Positions 43,089 to 53,408 of a stretch of 64,000 bases of DNA are shown piece by piece. The position numbers were made by a program, and so were the translations under genes. Origin of the DNA: Oceanobacillus alkalisoli (GTDB lineage Bacteria > Bacillota > Bacilli > Bacillales > Amphibacillaceae); assembly GCF_021556485.1 (NCBI RefSeq), contig NZ_JAKGBW010000004.1:62001-126000 (forward strand), in the 5' to 3' direction. Position 1 is the first letter of the stretch; each line of letters begins with the position of its first letter. Under the pieces are notes generated by a model that saw only the letters and a list, made by a program, of their open reading frames with translations, had not been told where the DNA came from and did no database searches.

Positions 43089-44822
43089 ATTGATAATATT
43101 TGAAAGGTTGCGCTGCACACCTGGTGCGACACTTGCTGGTCCACCAATGATGGTTACTTTTTCGATCTTATGATCTTTTAAAACTTCACGCACTTGCCAC
43201 GGCACTCCTCTATTTACGAGCAGGACACCGGTTTTATTTTTCGCAGCTAAAGCCGCACTTGAAAGAGCATCAGGGAAATCCGTTCCGGTTGCAATATAAT
43301 ACTCATCCGTATCTAGGTTAAAATGTCTCGCTACCGCTGCAGTTGTTGCATAGCGGTTATCTCCGTTGATTCGTGTTGGTTTTGGCAGCTTGTTTAAAAC
43401 GTCATTCGATATCGCTCCTTTACCACCAACGACAATTGTTTCAGAGTAGTTTGCGAGTGTTTGCTCCGTCTCTTCTGGCAAGCGTTCCGGTTGTGTCAGC
43501 AGAATCGGCATGCCGAGTTGTCCAGCATAGCCCGCAACAGACAACGCATCTGGGAAGTTATAGCCGTTTACGATAACTGCTTTATTCCCGCCGATTTCTT
43601 TTGCGATTGCGGTTGCTGTTCCAATTCGTGTCGTGCCGCTAATTCGTTTGACCGTGACACCAAGCTTCTTCAGCTCGCTTTCGACTGTTTTATCCAGCGC
43701 ACCTTCCCCGCCGAGAACGTAAACCGTTTTGGCATTCAGGCGGCTAATTTCGTTCTTCGTCACTTCTGTTAATTTATTCGATTGGCTTAAAAGTAATGGT
43801 GCGTCATGTTTTGCAGCGAGTGGAACGCCTGCTAGTGCATCGGCATATTGATCGCCACGAGCGAGGACAACATTGTTCGAACGATCCCAGCCCGACTGGC
43901 TTACTTTCACGGCAGTTTTGTATCTGCTGCCACCGGAAATTCTAGTAACATCTAGTTCTTCGTATTTCTGGACAACAAGCTGAGTGAATTCATACCAGCT
44001 GTATCCCCATTTTTCGAAGTATTGATGCGGGTCAGGCGAGTTTGTTCCGCCGAGATGTTTGGACACAGCCCAGTGTGACCAAAGTGATCCTTTTCCGCTT
44101 AACTCAGCACTCGTAACACCTAAGTTATAGTTTTTTAAAAGGGTTGCGATGTAGTAAGCATAGTTGTTGATCGACTTGGCAAAGTCATCAAAATTACGTA
44201 AGTTGGTTAATTCCACATGGATGAATCGCTGGTTTCCATAACGTCCAGCACCCCATGCCCCGTAATCTGGCGGATGGATTTCAATAATCCGATTATGATC
44301 GACAAAAGCATGGACGAATGCGTTATGATAATTCCGTTCCATGTAAGCAATTTCGTTTTCAATCTTGTCGTTATTCGGATTTCCCGTATCATGGGCAACA
44401 ACACCTTCTGGTCTTCCTACACCGTAACGGTAAGGAAAACGGGGAAATTGTTGCTTATGCTGATATTCGATTTCGGCATGTTCCATGTTTGCTATGTACT
44501 TGTTGACATCAGGATAATTGCTTTGCAGCTTACCCTTCGTTCCCTCTGGATCATAATCCTCATCAACCGTCCCGTGCGGCTCTTCGAATTCCCCGTCACG
44601 CCAGCCTTCCGGGATATATTGTAGTTCTTCTTCAGGGAGTTCACTGATGTCTTCTCCGTAGATGATCGTGCCTTGCTTGATGCCGTGTACGTTGTATACG
44701 TCCCCACGTGGCTCATCTTCCGCTTTTTCTACCAGTTCTGTTTCTGCTTGGACAACCAAGGGCGTAGGTAGTAACAACGCGAGTATGAGCGTATAAACAG
44801 TGAGCAAATTTAGCTTCTTCAT
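43086..44822 (-). CDS. N-acetylmuramoyl-L-alanine amidase with three CWB2 repeats
   Basis: A 578-residue secreted protein. The signal peptide ends near VVQAETE. An Amidase_2 domain spans about residues 125-285: PEGVVAHDTGNPNNDKIENE (first zinc His), NAFVHAFVDHNRII, RFIHVELTNLRNF (second His) and HWAVSKHLGGTNSPDPHQYF. Three CWB2 repeats follow from about 295, with the signatures RISGGSRYKTAVKVSQSGW, RISGTTRIGTATAIAKEIGG and RINGDNRYATTAAVARHF. CWB2 modules bind anionic wall polymers and hold the protein in the wall. It probably remodels peptidoglycan. First of six CWB2 genes to the right. Confidence 0.93.
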   Translation of the reverse strand: MKKLNLLTVYTLILALLLPTPLVVQAETELVEKAEDEPRGDVYNVHGIKQGTIIYGEDISELPEEELQYIPEGWRDGEFEEPHGTVDEDYDPEGTKGKLQSNYPDVNKYIANMEHAEIEYQHKQQFPRFPYRYGVGRPEGVVAHDTGNPNNDKIENEIAYMERNYHNAFVHAFVDHNRIIEIHPPDYGAWGAGRYGNQRFIHVELTNLRNFDDFAKSINNYAYYIATLLKNYNLGVTSAELSGKGSLWSHWAVSKHLGGTNSPDPHQYFEKWGYSWYEFTQLVVQKYEELDVTRISGGSRYKTAVKVSQSGWDRSNNVVLARGDQYADALAGVPLAAKHDAPLLLSQSNKLTEVTKNEISRLNAKTVYVLGGEGALDKTVESELKKLGVTVKRISGTTRIGTATAIAKEIGGNKAVIVNGYNFPDALSVAGYAGQLGMPILLTQPERLPEETEQTLANYSETIVVGGKGAISNDVLNKLPKPTRINGDNRYATTAAVARHFNLDTDEYYIATGTDFPDALSSAALAAKNKTGVLLVNRGVPWQVREVLKDHKIEKVTIIGGPASVAPGVQRNLSNIIN

Positions 44823-45117
44823 GGTTCCCTCCTATTATTTTCTTTAAAATTTCTACCAAACGAAATATAGTTATTAATGCCTATTAACTGTCTAAAAGTG
44901 CGATGTTTTACTTTGATAGAATGGCAGTTTAAGTCTATCATACCAGAATAATAGCGAAATTTGTTAGTTTTTCTGGATTTTTTTGGCGGAACAGCGGGGT
45001 CAGAGCTTTTGTCCCAGTCGGGTGCGTGCTCGGACCTTGTATCGTGTATATTTTTTTTAACTTATTACGTGCTGATTTATTTCTATTGGACTGTTATGTA
45101 TGTATTGTTGTTGAATT
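44823..45117. other. Intergenic region
   Basis: The 700 bases between the amidase gene and the large subtilase gene hold no gene. This left part contains a GGGGTCAGAGCTTTTGTCCC-like pair (44997-45017) and the probable degenerate first unit of the following array (from about 45066). Confidence 0.45.
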
Positions 45118-45252
45118 TGTCTGATTGAAGGGCCCTATTAGACAATTTTGCATGAGATCCGGTTGAGGTTGTCTCATAGAAGCACTTTATTAGACAGCTT
45201 GGCATGATTTTCGATTAAGTTTGTCCAATAGAAGCACTCTATTGGACAGTAT
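45118..45252. repeat. 52-bp-period array (TGTC/GACA arms)
   Basis: Units start TGTC at 45118, 45170 and 45222, exactly 52 apart. Each has TGTCTGATTG or TGTCCAATAG at one end and AGACA or GGACA about 25 bases on, around a core like ATAGAAGCACTCTATT. The core resembles that of the array at 56046, but the arms differ and remain complementary within each unit. Confidence 0.8.
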
Positions 45253-45343
45253 TTCAATGAATCGCTGTTAATAGGGCTTAGAGAGTGCCTCTCTGTTACC
45301 TTTCCCAGAAGATATCCCTGCTGTAGGTCGTTGACAAGGCTGG

Positions 45344-45450
45344 TCAGTGCCCGATCCCGCTGAATTTCAGCGCTTTAGGTAACTGACTGCTCCTATCAGT
45401 GCCCACCTCAGCTAATTCACAGCACTACAAGGTACTGACAAGTGGGGCAA
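45344..45450. repeat. 52-bp-period pair (TCAGT/ACTGA arms)
   Basis: TCAGTGCCC starts at 45344 and again at 45396, 52 apart. Each unit ends its structured part with GGTAACTGAC or GGTACTGAC, complementary to its own beginning, with a GCTGAATTTCAGC-like stem inside. Same period as the neighbouring array but a different core. Confidence 0.7.
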
Positions 45451-45480
45451 GCCTCCGATCCTGTCCCAGCCCCAACCCCA

Positions 45481-45520
45481 AAAAATCTTCTCCAGCTTTT
45501 AAAAAGCCGGAGAAGATTTA
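45481..45520 (-). terminator. Terminator of the large subtilase gene
   Basis: AAATCTTCTCC and GGAGAAGATTT arms with an inner GCTTTTTAAAAGC element; T-rich on the minus strand. Directly after the stop codon. Confidence 0.85.
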
Positions 45521-45524
45521 GAAT

Positions 45525-48500
45525 TTAGTCAATCAAGCGTTTAAATTCCTCAAAGATTTCGTCGCTTACTGCGGCTTGTCCACCAACGATGGTAAGGATG
45601 TCGAAGTCTTTTGCTGTGATGAATTCTTCCATGTAATCATGGACGTATTTTCCTACTAGAATTACTCCGGTGTCGTCTTTTGCTGCGATTGCTGCTGCGG
45701 CAAGGGCGTCAGGGAACTCCATTCCAGTAGTTACATAGTATTCTTTTGTATCTAAGTCAAAGTGCTTCGCGATTTCAACTGATGTAGCAAATCGGTCCGC
45801 ACCGGATACGCGGTTCGCTTTCGGTACTTGACGCAATACGCTGTCATGGATTGCGGTTTTCCCACCAATGACAAGTGTTTCGGATGCTTTCAAGTCATAT
45901 AGTGCAGTTTGCGTAGCTTGTGGAAGTCGCCCGTCCTGGGTTAAGAGGATTGGTATTCCTTCTTCAGCCGCGTATGCTGCAATGGAAACAGCGTCAGGGA
46001 AGTTATAGCCGTTCACAAGCACTACTTCGTCCACTGGCTCACCATCTGTCACGATTGTTGCAATTTCTGCAGCGGTTGCATCACGGGAATCACCGGATAC
46101 GCGGACTACTTCAATTCCTTGTGCTTTCAGTTCACTTTCGACTGTTTCATTGATTGCTCCGACACCACCAAGGACGTAAACCGTAGAGGCACCGAGGCGC
46201 TCGATTTCTTCTTTCGTTACAGGTGTATAGCGATCCGTTTGTGTTAAGAGTAACGGTGCATCAAATTTATGTGCAAGTGGTACACCGGCAAGGGCGTCTG
46301 CAAAGTCATCACCGCGAGCGAGAACGACTGTATCTGCGGAATCCCAGCCATCTTTACTTAATGCCACTGCAGTCTTATAACGGGAATCGCCATAGAGACG
46401 GGAGACCGCTTCATCGTCTGCAGATGTTGCACGGTAAATCTTCACCTGTTCTACTGTTTCATTTCCTGCAAGGTCGACCGCTTTTACTTCAAACGTATTC
46501 TGACCTGGTTCTAAGGAAACTTCAACGTTTTCTGTCTCATCAATTGCTACCATGTCATAGCCAGATTCTTCATAAAATGCAATCTCACTGCCATCAAGAT
46601 AGAGGCGGAGATTCTCTGCGTTATCCGTTACATTGATATCCATTTCCACAGAAGCAACATCATGTTTCACATGACCTGGTGCCGCAACATCAATAACGGC
46701 AGGTGCTGTGTCAACATAGAATGATCTACTGTTGGATAAGGAAGCTTCATTACCGAATTCATCCTTCGCGTACACTTCAAGCTTATTCACACCATCTTCA
46801 AATTCTTGAACAGTGTCGAAGCTGTATACGCCTTGGGATTCTTTCGTTAATTCGACATCCTCACCAGAAATCGTAAATTCCACTATCTCTGATTTATCTT
46901 CTACTGTACCGGTAATCTGAACTTCATTTGTATTGAATGCTTCAAACGTTTCTGGAGTTTCCACATAGATATTCGGGATATCTCCGTCCGTGCCATTTGA
47001 AACATCAACTGTTGTTTCGTTACCAGCATAGTCCACCGCTACAAAGGTTACACGGTTGTCTTCTGATAACTCATCGAATGTGTACTGATTCGCATCAGCT
47101 GCCACAATGTCAACTAGTTCGCCATCGACCATCACTTCGATATGTGAGACACCTGATAATTCATCAGCTACATGCAATGTCGCAACCTTATCTTTCAGTG
47201 TTGCCATTAAGGTTGGAGCAGCCGTATCGACTTTCACAGGAACACGTACGGTTTGTGCATCTTTACCTTCATAATCAATCGTTGCAGCGATCTCAATGAA
47301 GTATTCACCATCCGCGACTGCTTTGTCTTTCACCGTTCCATCCCAAGCCGCTTGCGGATTCAGGTAGAAGGTTGGTCCACTTCCTCCATCATAATAGTTC
47401 TTTGTTACGTTCTTATCTGTAAGTAATTTCCGCAGTTCCTTCCCATTGCTGTCAAGCACACGGTACTCCACAGATTTTGCGTTACGCAGGAAGGATAAAA
47501 CTGGGATAATCTCATCGCGTGCTTGATCATCATTTGGTGAGATTGCCAGATTCTCTACAGAACCTTCTTCCGTTGTCGGATCAATTCCTAAATAATCATA
47601 TAATCCGTCACCTGCATCATAAACAAATCCAGCTTGCTCATAGAAGGAATCTGCTCCATCGTAAATGAACTCATCCAGGATTGGTGCTTCATTCCAGTCC
47701 CCGTTAAATCCAACGAATGGAACGGATAGCTCTGGATATGCTTCGTTTGCAAATGTTACGAAACCTTCAACGAAATAACCGTTAGGGAAAATCTCGTTCG
47801 GGTCTACATGGTCAACAGCGCCATCATCTGTCACTGTTAATGCTTTTGCATTGCTTAGATCTACATCGACATTCACTAGAACACTACCATTCGCAGGGAT
47901 TTTTACGGAAGTGTTTCCATTGTCGATTGCCACATCGGCATCTACAATTTCAGCTGCCTCAAGTCCGTCAAGTGCACCTGTATGGTAGGCATTTCCAAGC
48001 ACACCGAAGATCTGGAGATCCGTTTGCAAGTTCGCACTCACGTCATAAGAAACAGGCTCATTGCTTGTGTTTCTTGCTACGAGTGTAAAGCTGAACGCAT
48101 TATCGACTTCCTGTAGTGCAACTTTCGCTTCCCCAGTACTCTGTTCAGTTACGACAACCGGTGTGCTCGCTGCTGCGTGGAGCTGCATGATTCCAGCACC
48201 TTGTCTTCTCGGTGAGTAAGGTGTTTCACCGTCTCCGTAGTCTGCATTGAATTCACCTTTGTCGCTTACTGGTTTAGCGGTGTTCATTAAAATATTCTTC
48301 GCCATTTGAACGCGGTCTGCACCTTCTAAGTCAAACTGATTGTCCACACGCTCTAAGATCAGTGCGGAACCACCAGCGACATGTGGTGCGGCCATGGATG
48401 TACCGCTCATGGAGCCGTACGCATCATTTTCAAGTGTTGATAAGATATTTCCGCCTGGAGCGGTGATTTCTGGCTTAAAGTCTAAGTTTGGTGTCACACC

Positions 48501-50144
48501 CCAAGATGTGAAGTTAGACATGGAATCTGCCAGTTCATTCACTACCGTTGTTGTTTCCTCATTAAAGGAAATTGTTACGGTCTCGCCAGCATCAAGTGCT
48601 GCTTTTAGCTCGTCACCATCGGTTTTCGCCATGAACAGCTGCGGAATTGTAATCCCTGGTTCTGACGCCATGCTTACCCATCCATCTGAATGGTTATAAA
48701 CAATTACACCTTCTGCACCTGCATCCATCGCATTGTATGCAGTATCCGTAAATGTATTTCCACGTACGGCGAATGCAAATTTACCTGTTAAATCTTTTCC
48801 TGCAAAGCCTTCTTCATCTCCAATTCCGACCTCTTCAATTTCAAATGTGCCGTCGAGTTCATTCGGATGAACGGAGCTTGCAGATAGGAATGGTGCTGCT
48901 CCTTCTGTGTCACCATAACTGAAGTTCAGCGCATCCATATCCATATGACTGTTTTCCAATGATGCAACCTGCAATGATTCATACGTTAAGCCAGGTGCAC
49001 CGACTACTCCGATGTCAGGATTGGATGCATACGGGTTAAAGAACCCATTTCCAAGATGTGCGGAGTTACCAGCAGAGATGGAGAAAAGAATTCCATTTTC
49101 TACTGCATTACGGATTGCTTCCTGTTCCGCATTTTCCGGATCAACAAAAGACGCAACCGAACCAAGACTCATGTTCACAACATCGGCACCTAAAATAAGT
49201 GCGTCATCAATCGCTTTAATGTAAATGTCACCCCAAGTGGAGCCCATATTCGGGTCATTTCCGAATACTTTCATCGCTAGAAGCTGGGCTTCCGGTGCAA
49301 CACCTTTGATTCCGCCATTTTCTTCGTCACCATTCGCTAAAACAGTACCGGAGACGTGCATTCCGTGCATGGATGCCCCGTCACCCTTGTCCTGGATGAC
49401 ATCATTTTCATCCATATAGTTATGACCATATGGAACTTTCTCATTGAAATATTTACCAGGTAAATCATGACCTGAAATATAATCATTCACCTGGGATTTG
49501 GATAGTGCTGGCTCTGTATCGTCTGAAAGGATAAAGTCACGATGATTCGGGTCTGCTCCGGAGTCGATTACTCCAACAATCATCCCTTCCCCGTCATAAT
49601 CGTACTCATCCCATGTCTTTTGTGCTTCGACAATTTCTTTACTGTACTTCATATCCGGTTCAACTTCCGGACGTTCGTATTCCGTACTGATTGTTACACT
49701 TTTGACACCAGCTATTTTCTCAATTTTTTCGATATCTTTGAATGTAACAACCCCACTGAATCCGTTGAATGCGGTTGCAAAGGATTGTTTGTAAGCTATG
49801 TCCAGCTTCTCACTATTCAAGGCTTGTTTTACTTTATCTTGTGTTGCTAGATTCTTAGCTTGCAAGTCTAGCTTCTCCGCCTCTGATAAATCGCTGAACT
49901 TCTTCCCCTTCGCAGTTGCTGCTTTGATCGCAGGATCCCCTTCAACTTCTACAATGACACGTACTTCATCATCTGGATTGAACTGCTCTTCCAGTTCTTC
50001 TTTACTGATTTGGTCTCTGCGTTCCAGTTCTTTTGTGACTTCTTTCGTGGTGATGGTTGATGGTGTAGCTGCTACAAATGTGAGATTCGAAAAGACTAAT
50101 AGAAATGCTGCAAATAGAGTAAGACTTTTCTTCAACTTCCTCAA
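45525..50144 (-). CDS. Secreted S8 subtilase with PA domain, Ig-like domains and three CWB2 repeats
   Basis: A 1539-residue cell-wall protease, TTG start after GGGGAGG. Order: signal peptide; inhibitor I9 propeptide (about 60-155); S8 catalytic domain with Asp in GMIVGVIDSGADPNHRDF near 190, His in MHGMHVSGTVLANG near 260 and Ser in SGTSMAAPHVAGG near 580; an inserted PA domain with AGAEGVIVYNHSDGW near 480; a C5a-peptidase-like Fn3 region; several Ig-like modules (VDTAAPTLMATLKDKVATLH and later); and three CWB2 repeats from about 1240 (SRLYGDSRYKTAVALSKDGW). Intact triad. Probably processes surface or external proteins while bound to the wall. The largest gene in the window. Confidence 0.94.
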   Translation of the reverse strand: MRKLKKSLTLFAAFLLVFSNLTFVAATPSTITTKEVTKELERRDQISKEELEEQFNPDDEVRVIVEVEGDPAIKAATAKGKKFSDLSEAEKLDLQAKNLATQDKVKQALNSEKLDIAYKQSFATAFNGFSGVVTFKDIEKIEKIAGVKSVTISTEYERPEVEPDMKYSKEIVEAQKTWDEYDYDGEGMIVGVIDSGADPNHRDFILSDDTEPALSKSQVNDYISGHDLPGKYFNEKVPYGHNYMDENDVIQDKGDGASMHGMHVSGTVLANGDEENGGIKGVAPEAQLLAMKVFGNDPNMGSTWGDIYIKAIDDALILGADVVNMSLGSVASFVDPENAEQEAIRNAVENGILFSISAGNSAHLGNGFFNPYASNPDIGVVGAPGLTYESLQVASLENSHMDMDALNFSYGDTEGAAPFLSASSVHPNELDGTFEIEEVGIGDEEGFAGKDLTGKFAFAVRGNTFTDTAYNAMDAGAEGVIVYNHSDGWVSMASEPGITIPQLFMAKTDGDELKAALDAGETVTISFNEETTTVVNELADSMSNFTSWGVTPNLDFKPEITAPGGNILSTLENDAYGSMSGTSMAAPHVAGGSALILERVDNQFDLEGADRVQMAKNILMNTAKPVSDKGEFNADYGDGETPYSPRRQGAGIMQLHAAASTPVVVTEQSTGEAKVALQEVDNAFSFTLVARNTSNEPVSYDVSANLQTDLQIFGVLGNAYHTGALDGLEAAEIVDADVAIDNGNTSVKIPANGSVLVNVDVDLSNAKALTVTDDGAVDHVDPNEIFPNGYFVEGFVTFANEAYPELSVPFVGFNGDWNEAPILDEFIYDGADSFYEQAGFVYDAGDGLYDYLGIDPTTEEGSVENLAISPNDDQARDEIIPVLSFLRNAKSVEYRVLDSNGKELRKLLTDKNVTKNYYDGGSGPTFYLNPQAAWDGTVKDKAVADGEYFIEIAATIDYEGKDAQTVRVPVKVDTAAPTLMATLKDKVATLHVADELSGVSHIEVMVDGELVDIVAADANQYTFDELSEDNRVTFVAVDYAGNETTVDVSNGTDGDIPNIYVETPETFEAFNTNEVQITGTVEDKSEIVEFTISGEDVELTKESQGVYSFDTVQEFEDGVNKLEVYAKDEFGNEASLSNSRSFYVDTAPAVIDVAAPGHVKHDVASVEMDINVTDNAENLRLYLDGSEIAFYEESGYDMVAIDETENVEVSLEPGQNTFEVKAVDLAGNETVEQVKIYRATSADDEAVSRLYGDSRYKTAVALSKDGWDSADTVVLARGDDFADALAGVPLAHKFDAPLLLTQTDRYTPVTKEEIERLGASTVYVLGGVGAINETVESELKAQGIEVVRVSGDSRDATAAEIATIVTDGEPVDEVVLVNGYNFPDAVSIAAYAAEEGIPILLTQDGRLPQATQTALYDLKASETLVIGGKTAIHDSVLRQVPKANRVSGADRFATSVEIAKHFDLDTKEYYVTTGMEFPDALAAAAIAAKDDTGVILVGKYVHDYMEEFITAKDFDILTIVGGQAAVSDEIFEEFKRLID

Positions 50145-50272
50145 CTAGAAACCTCCCCTTTTTAACATCATTTTCAGAACAAATATAGAGGCATCTATCC
50201 TCCTTTCAACAAATAGATTAAAATCTAATGACAAAGATTTACATATTATTATATTTGTTCTGAAATTATTAG

Positions 50273-50794
50273 TCAATTGATATTAAGGGAATTATCTGAA
50301 GTTACTTCAAATGTCTCAACTTTTTCGGATGTTTCGGCAAGATCACGTGCAGTCAGATAAATTTTGATGGTATATTCACCTGGATCAAGTGATGGCAGTT
50401 CGACATCAAATGTCTGCTCGTCACCGGCAGCTAATTCAATTTCCTCTACCGCTTGCATGAAGGCCTTACCTTCTGAATAGGTCGAAATTACACCAGTTTC
50501 ATCACTTATTTCATATTCATACTTTTGGCTCGTCGAAAAACGTAATGTTGTTGCAGTGTCTCCATCGTTTTGTACGGTGTAGGTCATTTGATCACCTTCT
50601 GCGTTTAGTGCAAAGTTAAGCTCGGTGTCCACATTTTCATCTCCTTCGTTTTCTTCCTCTGTTCCATTTTCTTCCTGTTCCTCTTGTCCGTTATTGTCTT
50701 CAGGTTGCTCCTCTTGCCCTTCATCGTTTTCTCCCTGGCAAGCTGTAAGAATCAGTGCTGCCAACAGAATAAGGATCCCTATTAATTTCTTCAT
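50273..50794 (-). CDS. BsuPI-like proteinase-inhibitor lipoprotein
   Basis: A 173-residue lipoprotein from ATG 50794 after TGAGGTGAT. Lipobox LILTACQGE, then a very acidic Glu/Gln/Asn linker (residues 25-60). The C-terminal beta domain has LNFALNAEGDQMTYTVQNDG, LRFSTSQKYEYEI and AAGDEQTFDVELPSLDPGEY, matching the BsuPI-related inhibitor fold. BsuPI blocks subtilisin-type proteases in Bacillus subtilis cytosol; this one is exported and anchored. It sits between two S8 protease genes on the same strand, so a local inhibitor or immunity role is plausible (inference). Confidence 0.85.
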   Translation of the reverse strand: MKKLIGILILLAALILTACQGENDEGQEEQPEDNNGQEEQEENGTEEENEGDENVDTELNFALNAEGDQMTYTVQNDGDTATTLRFSTSQKYEYEISDETGVISTYSEGKAFMQAVEEIELAAGDEQTFDVELPSLDPGEYTIKIYLTARDLAETSEKVETFEVTSDNSLNIN

Positions 50795-50819
50795 TATCAT
50801 CACCTCAGCTGATTGAATT

Positions 50820-50887
50820 AAAAACCGGACCATAACTAGCTTCCTCGCAGACTATCTGCAGTCAAGTCCGTCATGCTCCGGTTTATT
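50820..50887 (-). terminator. Terminator of the second subtilase gene
   Basis: AAACCGGA and TCCGGTTTTT arms on the minus strand around a long loop with its own GACTGCAGATAGTC hairpin, ending in a T run. It lies between the S8 stop and the inhibitor gene. Confidence 0.7.
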
Positions 50888-50890
50888 TTT

Positions 50891-53260
50891 TTAGTTTAAT
50901 AAATCAAGTAATTCTTTTCTTATATCTTCGCTTACAGCGCCTTTCCCTCCGAAAATGGTTAAATTCTCAACATCATTTTCCGTAATAAATTTCGTGACGC
51001 TTGCTGGAATCCGGTCATGTACTAAGAGGATTCCTGTATTGTTCTTCGCTGCAAGTGTCGCACCTGCTAATGAATCGGCAAAGTTTCTTCCCGTTGCAAT
51101 ATACATATTTTCAACATCCGGGTTGAAATGCTGAGCAAGTAACGTGTTGGTAACATAGCGGTCGCTTCCACTGATGCGATTTGCTTGTGGCAGCTTGTTC
51201 TTCACGCCATTTGTTACAACACTTGCACCACCGACAACGATTGTTTCCTCTACTTTCAGTTCGTTCAGTGCTTTCGTCGTTGCAGCTGGGATTCTATCCT
51301 TCTGCGTGACGAGGATTGGAATGCCATTTTTCGCTGCGTATGGTGCTACGGATAGTGCATCCGGGAAATCGTAGCCATTTACGACAAATGCCTGGTCTGA
51401 TCCGCTCGGCTTCACTTCTTTCGCAATAAGAAGTGCTGTATCTGTCCGGCTGGATCCGCTAATTCTTCTTACATTTAAACCTTCATCTTGTAAAGTGGAT
51501 TGGATGCCATTGCTGATTGCGCCCGTTCCGCCGATAATGACGACATTTTTAGCCTTTAATCGTTTAATCTCACGCAATGTCTTGTCATACAGTTTGCTTG
51601 AGGCGGTTAAGAGAATCGGTGCATCTTCTTTAAAAGCAAGCGGGACGGATGTGAGTGCATCGGCAAAGTCATCGCCTCTTGCTAAAACAACGGTATCCGC
51701 ACGATCCCAGCCTTCCTTGCTAATCTCAATTGCTGTGTCATAGCGTAAGTAGCCACTGATTCGTTGCACGGATTTGTCTTTCTCTGCTAACGTCTTCTCC
51801 ATCGCAGCTGCTGCGTTGAGCAAGCCATATCCGTACCCATTATTCGGGTGACTTGTGAATTCATCGTCCGTCAGTGGTGTTGCAGATGAACGGATAATGG
51901 TCTGAATTTCTTGCACAGACAAGTTCGAATGCGCCTGCTTCATGAGTGCCACGACTCCAGATACTGCTGGGCTTGCCATCGAAGTACCCGGCTTTGTTCC
52001 ATACCTTCCATTTGGGATAGAAGAATAAATGTTTACTCCTGGTGCGACAACATCGGGCTTGGTTTCCCCATAGGGAGACGGACCGAGTAATGAGAATGGT
52101 GCTAATTCATTTTCTTGGTCAACCGCACCGACAGCGATTGATTCCGGGTAGTTGGCTGGTGCTTCGACGGAGCCTGGTGTCTGATTATAATCATTTCCAG
52201 TTGAGAAAACAGGGACAATTCCTGCTGCCACCCAAGCTTTCACGATATCACGGTAGAATTCTTCGTAACCGCCACCGCCGCCCCAAGAGTTATTCACGAT
52301 ATCAGGAGCAAGATCTGGTCGTTCCACGCCATTTGCATCAGTCGGATTGAGTACCCATTCGGCTGCTTCCAGCAGATCACTGTCATAAGCGTACCCACTA
52401 CTGTCAAAAGCACGGACCGCAATCCATTCTGCACCTGGTGCAACACCAATACCTTGCTCGCCATTCTTGCCGACGAGCGTGCCCGTTACATGTGTTCCGT
52501 GATCAACGACATCGACCGGTTCACTGGAATCACCGGTAATATCATACCAGCTGTAAGCATGATTCACTTCACCAGTTGTTGCATTATAGCCCCGGTAGTT
52601 CTGTTTGATTGCCGGATGCGTCCAATCCGCTCCAGAATCAATCGTTGCTATTACTATTCCTGTACCATCATATCCTTGTTCCCAAACATCTGGTGCCTTC
52701 ACTCGGTCAACGTTCCATACTACGCTTGTTGGGAGTGCTGCTTTTTCTGCATTCGTTGTGTTATGTAAGTATTTTTGTTTATTTGGTACGACTTTTTCTA
52801 CTTCGTCCAGATTATTGATTTTCTCTGCAACTTCTTTTGTTGCCGTAACTGCTACCGTGTTCGCAACATAATACGGTTTAATATCTGCCGCGTTTCCTTG
52901 TTCCGCTTCTGCCTCAAGCAGTTGCATCACTTCTTCTTGTGACGTTTCCGCCGCTCGTTGCAATTCTGTTACGACAGCTTCCCGCTGCAATTCTTTTACG
53001 TTTGCGTCAGATAGTGTCGCACCTGCTTTTGCAGCAGCTGCCCTCGCAATCTTCTCCACCTCTGGCTTCTCGGTAAACGTGATGATGAAAGAGGTCTGCT
53101 CTTCCTCTTCAAATTCACTGAGAAGTTCGGATGAAAGCTTTCCCTTATTCCCCGCGGGTTCTGTCTTATCTGCTGCAAAGGCTGCTCCTGGCAAGATGCT
53201 TTGCAAAAAGACGAGAACAACCGCTAATACAGACAACAATTTAATCGTTTTATTCTGCAT
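50891..53260 (-). CDS. Secreted S8 subtilase with three CWB2 repeats
   Basis: A 789-residue protease, AAGGAG before the ATG. Signal peptide ending near PGAAFAADK; I9-type propeptide (about 50-165); S8 domain with Asp in GIVIATIDSGADWTHP near 207, His in DHGTHVTGTLVGKNG near 250 and Ser in PGTSMASPAVSGVVALM near 430. Three CWB2 repeats fill about residues 495-789 (RISGYLRYDTAIEISKEGW, RISGSSRTDTALLIAKE, RISGSDRYVTNTLLAQHF). Shorter than its neighbour, without PA or Ig modules. Probably a wall-bound maturation or nutritional protease. The BsuPI-like gene follows. Confidence 0.95.
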   Translation of the reverse strand: MQNKTIKLLSVLAVVLVFLQSILPGAAFAADKTEPAGNKGKLSSELLSEFEEEEQTSFIITFTEKPEVEKIARAAAAKAGATLSDANVKELQREAVVTELQRAAETSQEEVMQLLEAEAEQGNAADIKPYYVANTVAVTATKEVAEKINNLDEVEKVVPNKQKYLHNTTNAEKAALPTSVVWNVDRVKAPDVWEQGYDGTGIVIATIDSGADWTHPAIKQNYRGYNATTGEVNHAYSWYDITGDSSEPVDVVDHGTHVTGTLVGKNGEQGIGVAPGAEWIAVRAFDSSGYAYDSDLLEAAEWVLNPTDANGVERPDLAPDIVNNSWGGGGGYEEFYRDIVKAWVAAGIVPVFSTGNDYNQTPGSVEAPANYPESIAVGAVDQENELAPFSLLGPSPYGETKPDVVAPGVNIYSSIPNGRYGTKPGTSMASPAVSGVVALMKQAHSNLSVQEIQTIIRSSATPLTDDEFTSHPNNGYGYGLLNAAAAMEKTLAEKDKSVQRISGYLRYDTAIEISKEGWDRADTVVLARGDDFADALTSVPLAFKEDAPILLTASSKLYDKTLREIKRLKAKNVVIIGGTGAISNGIQSTLQDEGLNVRRISGSSRTDTALLIAKEVKPSGSDQAFVVNGYDFPDALSVAPYAAKNGIPILVTQKDRIPAATTKALNELKVEETIVVGGASVVTNGVKNKLPQANRISGSDRYVTNTLLAQHFNPDVENMYIATGRNFADSLAGATLAAKNNTGILLVHDRIPASVTKFITENDVENLTIFGGKGAVSEDIRKELLDLLN

Positions 53261-53408
53261 GCTTCATTCTCCTTACTTTTAGACTATGTAACTCGTATAG
53301 ATACCATTTTAACACTTCATAGTTACCAGTTCTATGGAAATTAGATATTCATGAAAAATACTCTATGAAGTTAGCATATCGACTTCATAGAGTATTTTTT
53401 AACGCATG

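Noticed and set aside
45920-49850. Many plus-strand frames opposite the large subtilase gene
   Set aside because: All are antisense shadows produced by its skewed codon usage; none has a ribosome site.
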